18,647 nt of DNA from Desulfobacterales bacterium (GCA_027066725.1 JAMONC010000022.1:1-18647), one strand, 5' to 3'; positions 7,747 to 15,287 are shown, counted from the stretch's first letter. Numbers and translations are program-made. Notes: generated by a model not told the origin, from the letters alone.

Positions 7747-7885
7747 CAAAAAGTCCTTGTCATGGTAAAATATTCTTGGTAACAAAATTAGATCAATTTT
7801 GTATTCATTTTTATTAAAAGGCTATAAGTTAAAAGTAAAGGCTTAAAAAACAAAAAAAGAAAATTTTTAAGAGAAAGAGCACCCT
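7747..7885. promoter_or_regulatory. Shared divergent control region of bzaF-panCD and thiC
   Basis: The 139 bases between the two outward-facing genes must hold both promoters. A perfect inverted repeat, ACAAAATT-agatc-AATTTTGT (7782-7802), is a candidate operator. Weak sigma-70-like elements can be drawn both ways: on plus, TTGTAT near 7798 with TATAAG about 18 bases on; on minus, TTTACT with TAATAA 17 bases on. I see no TPP riboswitch (no CTGAGA box or partner) and no cobalamin riboswitch. Confidence 0.45.
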
Positions 7886-9187
7886 ATGACTATTAAAGAA
7901 TTAGCACAAAAAAATCCAGAGGCAGAGATCTTTAAAAGGTTGGCACAAGAAGAGGGAATTAGTGCACAAGAGTTAGCCAAGCTTGTTTCAGAAGGGCAAG
8001 TTGTAATTCCCTATAATAAAAACATACGTCTTAATAGGCCAATGGCAATTGGCAAGAATGTATCTACTAAAGTAAATGCCAATATCGGTACTTCTAAAGA
8101 TCATCCAGATATTGAATTTGAACTTAAAAAACTAGAAGTTGTGTTAAATGCTGGTACTCATACTGTAATGGATTTATCTACAGGTGGTCCATTAAAAGAG
8201 ATTCGCCAAGAAATTAGAAGACGTTGTCCTGTACCTCTTGGAACAGTTCCTATATATCAAGCTGCAATAGAAACAGTTGAAAAAAGGAAAAAATCTATAT
8301 GTGAGATGACTATAGATGATCTCTTTAGGGTTATAGAGGAACAGGCTCAAGAGGGTATTGATTTTATGACCCTTCACTGTGGTCTTACCCTTGAGGGTGT
8401 AAAGAGGCTTAAAAATCGCCCTAGAACTATGGGGGTAGTTAGTAGAGGTGGCTCCTTTATTATGGAGTGGATGCTACATAATAATAAAGAAAATCCTCTT
8501 TATGAATATTTCGATGATATACTTGCAATTGCAAGAGAGCATGAAGTAACTTTAAGTCTCGGAGATGGATTAAGACCAGGGTGTCTTTTAGATGCAACAG
8601 ATGGTGCTCAAATACATGAGCTTATAATACTTGGAGAGCTTACTCAAAGGGCATGGGAAAAAGGTGTTCAAGTAATGATAGAAGGCCCTGGCCATATGCC
8701 TCTTGATCAAATAGAGGCAAATGTAGTTTTACAAAAAAAGCTATGTCATGAAGCACCATTTTATGTTTTAGGGCCTCTTGTTACAGATATTGCACCAGGA
8801 TACGACCATATAGTTGGTGCAATAGGAGGTGCAATTGCTGCTTCATGCGGTGTTGATTTTCTCTGTTATATAACACCTGCAGAGCATTTAAAGCTTCCTT
8901 CCCTAGAGGATGCAAAAGAGGGAGTGATTGCTTCTTTAATTGCTGCTCATGCTGCAGATATAGTAAAAGGAATTCCTGGTGCAATAGAAAAAGATATAGA
9001 GATGGCAAAAGCACGGCATAAGCTTGACTGGAAGAGACAAATTGAACTTTCTTTAGACCCAGAGAAAGCAAGATTATATAGGGAAGAGGCAGGATATAAA
9101 GGCAGTGCTTGTACAATGTGTGGCGAATATTGTGCAATCAAGACTTATAAGAGAGCTATGAAGATAGCAACTGGTTCTGAGGAATAG
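7886..9187 (+). CDS. thiC: Phosphomethylpyrimidine synthase ThiC
   Basis: This radical-SAM enzyme rearranges 5-aminoimidazole ribotide to HMP phosphate, the pyrimidine half of thiamin. It is the short form (433 residues) that lacks the long N-terminal domain of the E. coli protein. Canonical ThiC blocks are intact: MDLSTGG, GTVPIYQA, SLGDGLRPG, VMIEGPGHMPLDQI, HEAPFYVLGPLVTDIAPGYD and CYITPAEHL. The cluster cysteines are 409, 412 and 416 (CTMCGEYC). Their CX2CX3C spacing is one residue tighter than in E. coli ThiC, but the neighbouring paralogue shares it, so it is not a defect. thiDN starts 14 bases downstream, which completes the pyrimidine branch. The ribosome site is only weakly marked (AGAGAAAGAG). 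Confidence 0.95.
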   Translation: MTIKELAQKNPEAEIFKRLAQEEGISAQELAKLVSEGQVVIPYNKNIRLNRPMAIGKNVSTKVNANIGTSKDHPDIEFELKKLEVVLNAGTHTVMDLSTGGPLKEIRQEIRRRCPVPLGTVPIYQAAIETVEKRKKSICEMTIDDLFRVIEEQAQEGIDFMTLHCGLTLEGVKRLKNRPRTMGVVSRGGSFIMEWMLHNNKENPLYEYFDDILAIAREHEVTLSLGDGLRPGCLLDATDGAQIHELIILGELTQRAWEKGVQVMIEGPGHMPLDQIEANVVLQKKLCHEAPFYVLGPLVTDIAPGYDHIVGAIGGAIAASCGVDFLCYITPAEHLKLPSLEDAKEGVIASLIAAHAADIVKGIPGAIEKDIEMAKARHKLDWKRQIELSLDPEKARLYREEAGYKGSACTMCGEYCAIKTYKRAMKIATGSEE

Positions 9188-9201
9188 ACTGGAGTATAAA
9201 A

Positions 9202-10560
9202 GTGTTAAGACTTTTAAGCATAGCAGGTTCTGATTCTGGTGGAGGAGCGGGTATTCAACAAGATCTAAGAGTATTTACAGTACTTGGTGCGTATGGGGCA
9301 ACAGTTATTACCTCTGTTACCTCTCAGAATACCCAAGGAGTTTTTAGTGTATATGATCTTCCTAAGGAGCATATTATTTCTCAGCTAAAGGTAGTAATTG
9401 AGGATATAAAGCCCCATGGGATTAAAATTGGAATGCTTGGAGCAAATGCTCCTATTAAAGAGATGGCAGATATTATTGCTAAATGGAAAAAAGAACAAGA
9501 AGGGGCAATACTTGTTATTGATCCTGTTTTTTCTTCCAAAGATGGGACAGATCTTTGCTCTAAAGATGTCTTTTTTGATGCAAAGGAGACTCTTTTCCCT
9601 CTAGCAGATGTAGTTTGTCCAAACTTTCATGAACTAGAGCTTCTTTTTAAGAGAAATTTTTCTGACTTAGATGATATTATAAGAACAGCTCCAAGTATAT
9701 TAGATGAATTTAATGCAAAACATGTGATTATAAAAGGTGGTCACATACCAGGTGCTGTTTCTACAGATGTGGTCATTTCTACAGATAAAGTAGATGTATT
9801 AAAATCAACTGAGATAAAAAGCAGAGGTACACATGGTACAGGCTGTGTTTATTCCTCTGCACTTTTGTTTTATTTATTTAAGCATATTGATAATATAAAA
9901 GAAGCGGCTCTTAAGGCTAAAAGGTTTGTGGAGTTAGGACTTAAATGTTTTGAGGAGATTGGTACAGGAACCTTTCCACTAAATTCTCTTGCATACTTAA
10001 GAAATAAAGTAGAAAGATTTGATGTATTGGTAGCGCTTGAAGAGGCATGGCAATTTCTTTCTAACACAAAGTGTGCTGATCTTGTACCAGAGGTACAGAT
10101 GAATATCTGTTATGCCCTTCCATGTGCTCAGAGCATAGAAGATTGTGCTGCATTTCCTGGAAGGCTTGTTAAGTATAAAGATGGGGTAGCTAGGATTTCT
10201 GGTCCTTGGTTTGGTGCATCAAGCCATATGGCAAGGACTGTTTTGACTGCAATGAAATATAATCCTAAAAAGCGTTGTGCGATGAATATAAGGCTTAATG
10301 TTGAGTTTATAGAAAGGGCAGAGGAGCTTGGTTATAAGGTTGGTTCTTTTTCAAGAAAGGATGAGCCAGAACTTATTAAGCAAAAAGAAGGTTCAACAAT
10401 TAGTTGGGGTGTTTCAAAAGTAATTGAGGAGATGAAGCTTGTTCCAGATGTTATATATGATGTTGGAGATTTTGGAAAAGAGCCTATGATACGAATTATT
10501 GGTGACAATCCCTTACATGTGGTTAAAAAGGCGCTTAAGATAGGAGGGATATCTAAATAA
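9202..10560 (+). CDS. thiDN: Bifunctional HMP(-P) kinase / thiamine-phosphate synthase (ThiD-ThiN fusion)
   Basis: The N-terminal part (about residues 1-260) is a ThiD ribokinase-fold domain with AGSDSGGGAGIQQD (8-21) and the anion-hole motif GTHGTGC near residue 210. It phosphorylates HMP-P to HMP-PP. The C-terminal part (about 275-450) is ThiN, with VPEVQMNICYALP, GRLVKY, GASSHMARTVL and DVIYDVGDFGKEP. ThiN joins HMP-PP to the thiazole phosphate and replaces ThiE in archaea and some anaerobic bacteria. Translation most likely begins at GTG 9202, with GGAG about eight bases before it. The gene sits 14 bases after thiC and its stop overlaps the next ATG by one base. Thiazole-branch genes (thiG, thiH, thiS) are not in the window. 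Confidence 0.95.
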   Translation: MLRLLSIAGSDSGGGAGIQQDLRVFTVLGAYGATVITSVTSQNTQGVFSVYDLPKEHIISQLKVVIEDIKPHGIKIGMLGANAPIKEMADIIAKWKKEQEGAILVIDPVFSSKDGTDLCSKDVFFDAKETLFPLADVVCPNFHELELLFKRNFSDLDDIIRTAPSILDEFNAKHVIIKGGHIPGAVSTDVVISTDKVDVLKSTEIKSRGTHGTGCVYSSALLFYLFKHIDNIKEAALKAKRFVELGLKCFEEIGTGTFPLNSLAYLRNKVERFDVLVALEEAWQFLSNTKCADLVPEVQMNICYALPCAQSIEDCAAFPGRLVKYKDGVARISGPWFGASSHMARTVLTAMKYNPKKRCAMNIRLNVEFIERAEELGYKVGSFSRKDEPELIKQKEGSTISWGVSKVIEEMKLVPDVIYDVGDFGKEPMIRIIGDNPLHVVKKALKIGGISK

Positions 10561-12020
10561 TGATAATAAGTGCAAAAGAGATAGAGGATGAAGTTTCAAG
10601 TGCTTTAGATAGTTGCTGTAAAGACCTTCCAGAGTCTATATTAACAGAATTTATTAAAGCTAGAGATATTGAAGATAGATATCTTTCAAGGATTATTTTT
10701 GATATTTTAATTGAAAATGCCTTTATTGCTCATGATCTTCGTATTCCAATTTGTCAAGATACAGGTATAGACGTTGTTTTTGTTGAAATTGGTAAGGATA
10801 CTAAGATCGATGGTGATTTGATAAAGGCAATAAATAATGGACTTTCTATGGGGACTAAAAAGGGGCTGTTGCGTGCCTCTGTATGCGATCCTATAACTCG
10901 TAAAAACACAGGAGATAATACCCCTGGAGTTATCCATATAGATTTAGTTGAAGGTGATAGCCTTTCTATAAAGATTTTACCAAAGGGCTGTGGCAGTGAG
11001 AATATGAGTGCCTTAAAGATGCTTTCTCCTTCATATGGTATAGAAGGGATTATTGATTTTGTAGTATCTCATGTAAAAAGTGCAGGCCCTAATCCATGTC
11101 CACCAGGGATTATAGGTGTTGGTATTGGTGGAACAATGGATAAGGCTGCTTTTTTATCAAAGAAGGCGTTATTAAGGCCTATTGGCGTTTATAATGAAAG
11201 AGAAGATATAAAAGAGATTGAAAAGGCAATCTTTGATAAGATAAATTCTTTTGGTATCGGACCTCTTGGTTTCGGAGGTAAAACAAGTTGTCTTTGGGTT
11301 TCTGTTGAGACATATCCATGTCATATTGCAAGTCTTCCTGTTTCTGTAAATATTCAGTGTCATGCAGCTAGAGTATCAGAAATTTTATGGAAAGATGGAA
11401 AGGTATTTAAGAAATATCTAAAAAGCGACGATTATTTCTCAAGGCTTAAAGGTTTTGATGTAAAGGGTTCTTTTAAAGAGGTTAAATACATAGAGCTTCC
11501 TTTTAAGGAAGAAGATATAAAAGGACTAAGAGCAGGAGACTGTGTATTTTTATCTGGACATATGCTTACAGGAAGAGATCAAACTCATAGAAGGATTTTA
11601 GAAGAGATAAAAAAGGGCAATAGATTACCTTTTAGCCTTAAGAATGAAACAATTTACTATGTTGGACCAACTCCTGCACCAGAAGGTTTTGCCATAGGTT
11701 CTTGTGGACCTACAACTAGTTATAGAATGGATGCCTATATGCCAATAATGCTTGATCTTGGCATAAGGGCTACAATTGGTAAGGGTAAAAGATCAAAAGA
11801 TACGATTAAGCAAATGAAGAATAATGGGGCAATTTATTTAGCAACTATTGGTGGTGCTGGAGCATATCTTTCCAAATGTGTTAAAAAGGCTGAGCTTATT
11901 GCCTTTGAAGATTTAGGTCCTGAGGCACTTTTTAAACTTGAAGTTAAAGATTTCCCTGCTATTGTAATAAATGATATATTTGGCGAAGATTTCTATGAAA
12001 ATACTTTAAGGAATTTTTAA
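10560..12020 (+). CDS. Class I (Fe-S) fumarate hydratase, fused alpha and beta domains
   Basis: It should interconvert fumarate and malate using a [4Fe-4S] cluster. The three cluster cysteines can be placed: Cys65 in ICQDTG, Cys180 in CPPG, and Cys267 in QCHAA; their spacing tracks that in E. coli FumA. The beta domain is fused in the same chain (from about residue 300) with SGHMLTGRDQTHRR and GPTTSYRMD. The total of 486 residues fits a one-chain enzyme; many anaerobes split it into two genes. Tartrate dehydratase is a close relative and cannot be fully excluded. The ATG overlaps the thiDN stop by one base (TAATG) with AGGAGGG upstream, so it is co-translated with the thiamin genes. No terminator is obvious after it. 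Confidence 0.9.
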   Translation: MIISAKEIEDEVSSALDSCCKDLPESILTEFIKARDIEDRYLSRIIFDILIENAFIAHDLRIPICQDTGIDVVFVEIGKDTKIDGDLIKAINNGLSMGTKKGLLRASVCDPITRKNTGDNTPGVIHIDLVEGDSLSIKILPKGCGSENMSALKMLSPSYGIEGIIDFVVSHVKSAGPNPCPPGIIGVGIGGTMDKAAFLSKKALLRPIGVYNEREDIKEIEKAIFDKINSFGIGPLGFGGKTSCLWVSVETYPCHIASLPVSVNIQCHAARVSEILWKDGKVFKKYLKSDDYFSRLKGFDVKGSFKEVKYIELPFKEEDIKGLRAGDCVFLSGHMLTGRDQTHRRILEEIKKGNRLPFSLKNETIYYVGPTPAPEGFAIGSCGPTTSYRMDAYMPIMLDLGIRATIGKGKRSKDTIKQMKNNGAIYLATIGGAGAYLSKCVKKAELIAFEDLGPEALFKLEVKDFPAIVINDIFGEDFYENTLRNF

Positions 12021-12090
12021 ATAGCTTAAAAAAATGAATGAATTCTCAGCCAGAAAATTAAAATTATGTATAAAATTTTATTATCTTTAC

Positions 12091-12118
12091 TTGACAAATT
12101 GAGTAAACTTTTGATAAT
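12091..12118 (+). promoter_or_regulatory. Sigma-70-type promoter for the dodecaheme cytochrome genes
   Basis: TTGACA (12091-12096) is followed 16 bases later by GATAAT (12113-12118). The -35 is perfect and the -10 differs from consensus at the first two bases at most. It stands about 130 bases before the first cytochrome start, giving a long leader. It is the best promoter-like sequence in this gap. Confidence 0.6.
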
Positions 12119-12148
12119 AAAGAAAACCATATTAGAAGTAGTATATTA

Positions 12149-12165
12149 TAGTCTATGTTAGACTA
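12149..12165 (+). promoter_or_regulatory. Palindrome in the cytochrome leader
   Basis: TAGTCTA-tgt-TAGACTA is a perfect 7-base inverted repeat with a 3-base centre, about 30 bases downstream of the -10 element. It may be a repressor operator or an RNA hairpin in the leader. Confidence 0.4.
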
Positions 12166-12185
12166 ATTGTTGTTTAGAGTTTAAG

Positions 12186-12199
12186 TGAACTGCTGTTCA
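12186..12199 (+). promoter_or_regulatory. Second palindrome in the cytochrome leader
   Basis: TGAAC-tgct-GTTCA is a 5-base inverted repeat with a 4-base centre, 52 bases before the cytochrome ATG. It is short enough to be chance, but it lies 20 bases after the first palindrome. Confidence 0.3.
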
Positions 12200-12250
12200 T
12201 CAAGGGAGAGGAAATAATTAGCTAAAAAATTTTAAAAGGGGCTTATAGGG

Positions 12251-13069
12251 ATGAAAAAGAGCAATTTGTTCATGTTAAAATCTTTGTTGTTGTTTTTGAT
12301 AATAAGCTTAATTCCTTATGCATCATGGGCGGCTAAAAATCCTTCTTACAAACTTAAACCTTTAAAGAGGGCACAACTCAAAAATAGTGATTGTATAAAG
12401 TGTCACCCTAAAGAGGTGGCAATGATTGATGAATATGGTGGACGGCATAAGACTGCTGTTACCTGTTTAGATTGTCATACTGAGCATCCACCATGGGGTA
12501 AGAATGCTATACCTAAGTGTTCAAGGTGCCATCATGGGCGTCCGCATTTTCAGCTTAAGAATTGTTTAGGTTGTCATAGAAATCCTCATGAACCACTTAA
12601 TATTACATTTGGTAGAAATGTTACAAAGGCATGTGTAACCTGTCATCATAAGGAGTGGGAGCAGTTACAAAACCATCCAAGCAAACACACAAAACTTGCT
12701 TGTACATATTGTCATACTTACCACGGAGAGATTCCTCCATGTTTAAGATGTCATAAGCCTCATAGAAAAGGTCAAACAATGAAAGATTGTGTCATGTGTC
12801 ACCCTGCACACATGCCACTTGTAATTCAATATCCAAGCACAGTACCAAATGCTTATTGTATATGTTGTCATCCAAAGATTGGAGCAATGCTTGCTAAGAC
12901 AAAAACAAAACATCATGATTTAGCATGTGTCTATTGCCATAGGGGACATCATGGATATATACCAAAGTGCCAGTCTTGCCATGGTAATCCACATGCTAAG
13001 GCAATGCCAATGACAAAGAAACTTAAGTGTCTATATTGCCATAGCGATGCACATGATTTGATTAAGTAA
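12251..13069 (+). CDS. Dodecaheme c-type cytochrome (exported)
   Basis: This electron-transfer protein outside the cytoplasm carries twelve CxxCH heme sites in 272 residues. The N-terminus (MKKSNLFMLKSLLLFL..., cleavage probably near ASWA-A) is a Sec signal peptide. The gaps between heme motifs run 19,13,10 / 18 / 18,8,11 / 18 / 18,9,15, which is a four-heme module repeated three times. Each module has a conserved histidine six residues before its second CxxCH (HKTAVTC, HTKLAC, HHDLAC), a likely distal ligand, and CH-x-x-PH turns recur. The next gene is a paralogue with the same plan. An AAAGGGG site precedes the ATG. No named family is recognised with certainty; roles in extracellular or interspecies electron transfer are inferred. 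Maturation would need the CcmF-like proteins. Confidence 0.9.
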   Translation: MKKSNLFMLKSLLLFLIISLIPYASWAAKNPSYKLKPLKRAQLKNSDCIKCHPKEVAMIDEYGGRHKTAVTCLDCHTEHPPWGKNAIPKCSRCHHGRPHFQLKNCLGCHRNPHEPLNITFGRNVTKACVTCHHKEWEQLQNHPSKHTKLACTYCHTYHGEIPPCLRCHKPHRKGQTMKDCVMCHPAHMPLVIQYPSTVPNAYCICCHPKIGAMLAKTKTKHHDLACVYCHRGHHGYIPKCQSCHGNPHAKAMPMTKKLKCLYCHSDAHDLIK

Positions 13070-13074
13070 TATAA

Positions 13075-13111
13075 CTAGGTGTCTTCCTGCCTTAGGGTAG
13101 GAAGCACCTGG
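13075..13111 (+). repeat. Intercistronic hairpin between the two dodecaheme cytochromes
   Basis: CTAGGTG, a bulged T and CTTCCTGCC pair with GGTAGGAAGCACCTGG around a TTAG tetraloop, giving about 16 pairs including two wobbles. No T run follows, so it is a poor terminator. A transcript-stabilising or processing hairpin that sets different amounts of the two cytochromes is more likely. Confidence 0.55.
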
Positions 13112-13161
13112 TTGGGTCAGATTTAATAACAAAAAAATAAAAAAGGTAAGGGATAAGAGCT

Positions 13162-14187
13162 ATGAAGAGAGTGAGGGAATCTAACAAGTTAGCGCTTTTG
13201 TGTGGGGTACTTAGTTTGTTGTTGGTTTTCTTTGGGTTTGGTTGTGTACAGAAAACTGTACATCAACCCCCTGCAGCCAAGGTAAGTAAAACTGTTACAA
13301 AGAAATCTACTACATCTGTAGCCAAAAAGGCTACCAAGAAGGCTGAGACTGCTAAAACTAGCAGCAAAGTCAGCAAGAAGGCTAAGAAGAAAGTTGTAGT
13401 AGCTCAAAACAAACCAGGACATCGTAATCTTTATGCAGTAACACCAAAACCGTTAACATTAACTGATTGTATTCGTTGTCATAAGGTAGAGTTTGAGGAT
13501 CTAAAGTATCATGGAGCCAAACATCAGACTGTAAGTTGTACTGCATGTCACACAAAATTCCATGCTTATAATCCTTTAAAACACAATTATAAGCAGATAA
13601 TGCCTAAATGTTCTCAATGTCACCATAATCCTCATGGTACAAATCCTGCGGTTCAAAATTGTTCTGCATGTCACCAAAATCCACATGAACCTCTCATTTC
13701 TCTACCGAAGCCAGCTAAGATGGCTAATGAGTGTAAGATTTGTCATGCTAATATAGCTGCAGAGATGAAGAAACATCCAAGTGCTCATGCTCAGTTACAA
13801 TGTTCTGATTGTCATTCCAAGTATCATGGTAGAATTCCAAATTGTTCTGAGTGTCACCAGAACCACAGTCCTCTTGTAAAGATGGGAACAAAAGAATGCT
13901 TAGTATGTCACCCAGTACATACACCTCTTATGATTAGCTATCCATGCAACAAGAATATGAATGCAGTATGTGCTGGTTGCCATAGTAAAGAGTATAATCA
14001 GTTAAAGAGACATCATACCAAACACTCTGATCTTGCATGTGCACAGTGCCATCCACATCATGCAATGTATCTCAAGTGTCGTCAGTGTCATGGATTACCA
14101 CATGGAAAGGCTCTTGCTAAGAAGTTCCCCAATTGCCAGACATGTCATGGTAGTCCACACAACTTAAATGCAGTAAGTGCTCCGTAA
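13162..14187 (+). CDS. Dodecaheme c-type cytochrome with membrane anchor and lysine-rich linker
   Basis: It also has twelve CxxCH motifs, and their spacing follows the upstream cytochrome (18,19,12 / 19 / 18,9,13 / 19 / 18,8,14), so the two are paralogues by duplication. It differs at the front. A hydrophobic leader ends at Cys28 (FGFGC), a possible but non-canonical lipobox with glycine at -3. After it comes a stretch of about 45 residues (roughly 38-82) made almost only of Lys, Ala, Thr, Ser and Val, without cysteine. This could be a flexible tether carrying the heme domain away from a membrane or through the cell wall. The heme domain holds residues 103 to the end. AAGGGA about ten bases before the ATG serves as ribosome site. 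A strong terminator hairpin follows at 14219. Confidence 0.9.
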   Translation: MKRVRESNKLALLCGVLSLLLVFFGFGCVQKTVHQPPAAKVSKTVTKKSTTSVAKKATKKAETAKTSSKVSKKAKKKVVVAQNKPGHRNLYAVTPKPLTLTDCIRCHKVEFEDLKYHGAKHQTVSCTACHTKFHAYNPLKHNYKQIMPKCSQCHHNPHGTNPAVQNCSACHQNPHEPLISLPKPAKMANECKICHANIAAEMKKHPSAHAQLQCSDCHSKYHGRIPNCSECHQNHSPLVKMGTKECLVCHPVHTPLMISYPCNKNMNAVCAGCHSKEYNQLKRHHTKHSDLACAQCHPHHAMYLKCRQCHGLPHGKALAKKFPNCQTCHGSPHNLNAVSAP

Positions 14188-14218
14188 TAAAAACCTAAGA
14201 TTAATTAGATAAGATAAT

Positions 14219-14252
14219 AAGAGGGGCATCCTTTATAAGGGATGCCCCTCTT
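14219..14252 (+). terminator. Terminator after the dodecaheme cytochrome genes
   Basis: AAGAGGGGCATCC (14219-14231) pairs with GGATGCCCCTCTT (14240-14252) over 13 bases with an 8-base loop, 31 bases after the stop codon. The following bases (CTATTT) are only moderately T-rich, but the stem is strong and G+C-rich against its AT-rich surroundings. Confidence 0.8.
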
Positions 14253-14286
14253 CTATTTAGTAATAGGTTTAATCTGAGGTAGTACA

Positions 14287-14805
14287 ATGGTTAAGTATTT
14301 TGCCTATGGTTCCAATATCCATCCTATACGTATTAAGCAAAGAACTCCTTCTGCTAAGTTTTATAGAGTAGTATCTTTAAAAGGATATAAATTGAAATTT
14401 CATAAAATTGGTAGAGATGGTTCAGGAAAGTGTAATATATTGTTTACTGAAAACTTTTATGATTTGGTATATGGGGTAGTATATGAAATAAGTAAGTATG
14501 AGCTTAAGTACTTAGATGCTGCGGAAAATTTAGGACATGGATACACAAAAAAGTTTTTTCATATAGAAGGTATAAAAGAAGAAGTTTTTGCTTATATTGC
14601 TCAAGAGGGATTTATTGATGATTCATTAAGACCATATTCTTGGTATAAAGCTTTGGTTTTAGAGGGTGCTAGATATTTTAATTTGCCAAGAGATTACATA
14701 GAGATGATTGAAGCAGTAGATACAATAGAAGATTTTAATAAGGATAGAGTTAAACAGGCTATGAATATACTTAAAGGATTAAAAAAGGCTGATCACTTTT
14801 TATGA
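14287..14805 (+). CDS. Gamma-glutamylcyclotransferase-like (GGCT/AIG2 fold) protein
   Basis: The family removes gamma-glutamyl groups from peptides or amines as 5-oxoproline; the exact substrate here is unknown. The substrate-loop signature YFAYGSN is at residues 4-10. The likely catalytic acid is Glu80 in LDAAENLGHGY, where the family has D-x-x-E-G followed by a tyrosine. The length of 172 residues is normal. A GAGGT site lies seven bases before the ATG. It is a single gene between two cytochrome loci, isolated by a terminator on each side; the downstream hairpin includes its own stop codon. A link to cytochrome function is not indicated by the sequence. Confidence 0.82.
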   Translation: MVKYFAYGSNIHPIRIKQRTPSAKFYRVVSLKGYKLKFHKIGRDGSGKCNILFTENFYDLVYGVVYEISKYELKYLDAAENLGHGYTKKFFHIEGIKEEVFAYIAQEGFIDDSLRPYSWYKALVLEGARYFNLPRDYIEMIEAVDTIEDFNKDRVKQAMNILKGLKKADHFL

Positions 14806-14813
14806 TCAGCCTT
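14785..14813. terminator. Bidirectional terminator between the GGCT-like and c3-like genes
   Basis: AAGGCTGATCA pairs perfectly with TGATCAGCCTT around a 7-base loop. On the minus strand it is followed by TTTTTT, an ideal terminator for the c3-like cytochrome transcript. On the plus strand AATATTTT follows. The stop codon of the GGCT-like gene lies in the stem. Confidence 0.88.
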
Positions 14814-14855
14814 AATATTTTGAGTTTTTAGCTAATTCTTTGATTTGGGTATAAG

Positions 14856-15188
14856 TTATTTCCTTTTATGACATTTCATACAGCTGGTTGGTCCACCCAT
14901 CTTCTTATGGCAACCAATACATGCCTTGTGGCAAGCCTTCTTCATGGAGTTATAATCTGCAGGCATACTCTTGTTATTGGGATTGTGACATTTAGAGCAT
15001 TTCTGCATGCCCTTATGATGGCATTTTGTACAGCTTTTTACTTTCTTTTGATGTGCCCAATGGTTAAATGTTACATTGCCCATAGGGGCCTTTAATACAA
15101 CTGTTTTAGGACCTGCACCTGCATTGGCAGAGCCGGCTACAGCAAAGGTAAATAAAACAGCAGCCAGCACAGACAACAACCTTTTCAT
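14856..15188 (-). CDS. Periplasmic class III (c3-like) cytochrome, four heme motifs
   Basis: This is a small soluble electron carrier of the periplasm, of the type that serves hydrogenases and formate dehydrogenases in sulfate reducers or shuttles to outer cytochromes. Residues 1-23 form a classical signal peptide with cleavage ANA-G. The mature part of 87 residues starts with the c3 pattern NVTFNHWAHQ, whose histidines are typical distal ligands. Four CxxCH sites follow (CTKCH, CSKCH, CIGCH, CMKCH), the last two in the characteristic GCHKKMGGPTSC context. Every site has two residues between its cysteines, whereas classic c3 mixes two and four. AAGGAGGG about ten bases upstream is a strong ribosome site. 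It converges on the GGCT-like gene and shares its terminator. Confidence 0.9.
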   Translation of the reverse strand: MKRLLSVLAAVLFTFAVAGSANAGAGPKTVVLKAPMGNVTFNHWAHQKKVKSCTKCHHKGMQKCSKCHNPNNKSMPADYNSMKKACHKACIGCHKKMGGPTSCMKCHKRK

Positions 15189-15271
15189 TATTTGATACCC
15201 TCCTTTCGTTTAATTAGTACCTACACAGTATAATTAACAGTTATGCAAAATTCTTACCCTCCCAAGTAATT

Positions 15272-15287
15272 ATGAATAATTATTCAT
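15272..15287. promoter_or_regulatory. Perfect 16-base palindrome upstream of the c3-like cytochrome
   Basis: ATGAATAATTATTCAT is fully self-complementary and lies about 85 bases before the cytochrome start, downstream of its candidate promoter. That is a suitable position for a repressor operator. It loosely resembles AT-rich Fur-type boxes, but the match is not good enough to name a regulator. Confidence 0.4.

Noticed and set aside
7747..7885. TPP or cobalamin riboswitch before thiC or bzaF
   Set aside because: The gap is too short for a cobalamin riboswitch plus promoters, and the conserved TPP boxes are not there.
8781..9137. 118-codon open frame antisense to thiC
   Set aside because: It is a shadow of conserved ThiC sequence, with no ribosome site or recognisable motif.
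10560..12020. L(+)-tartrate dehydratase
   Set aside because: It is the same superfamily, but the fused one-chain form with this cysteine spacing fits fumarase better; not fully excluded.
12032..12100. 22-codon ORF starting ATGAATGAATTC after the fumarase
   Set aside because: It has no ribosome site, runs into the promoter, and has a composition typical of AT-rich intergenic DNA.
13280..13410. Histone H1-like DNA-binding segment in the second cytochrome
   Set aside because: The Lys/Ala-rich composition is similar, but it follows an export signal and precedes periplasmic heme sites, so a tether is more sensible.
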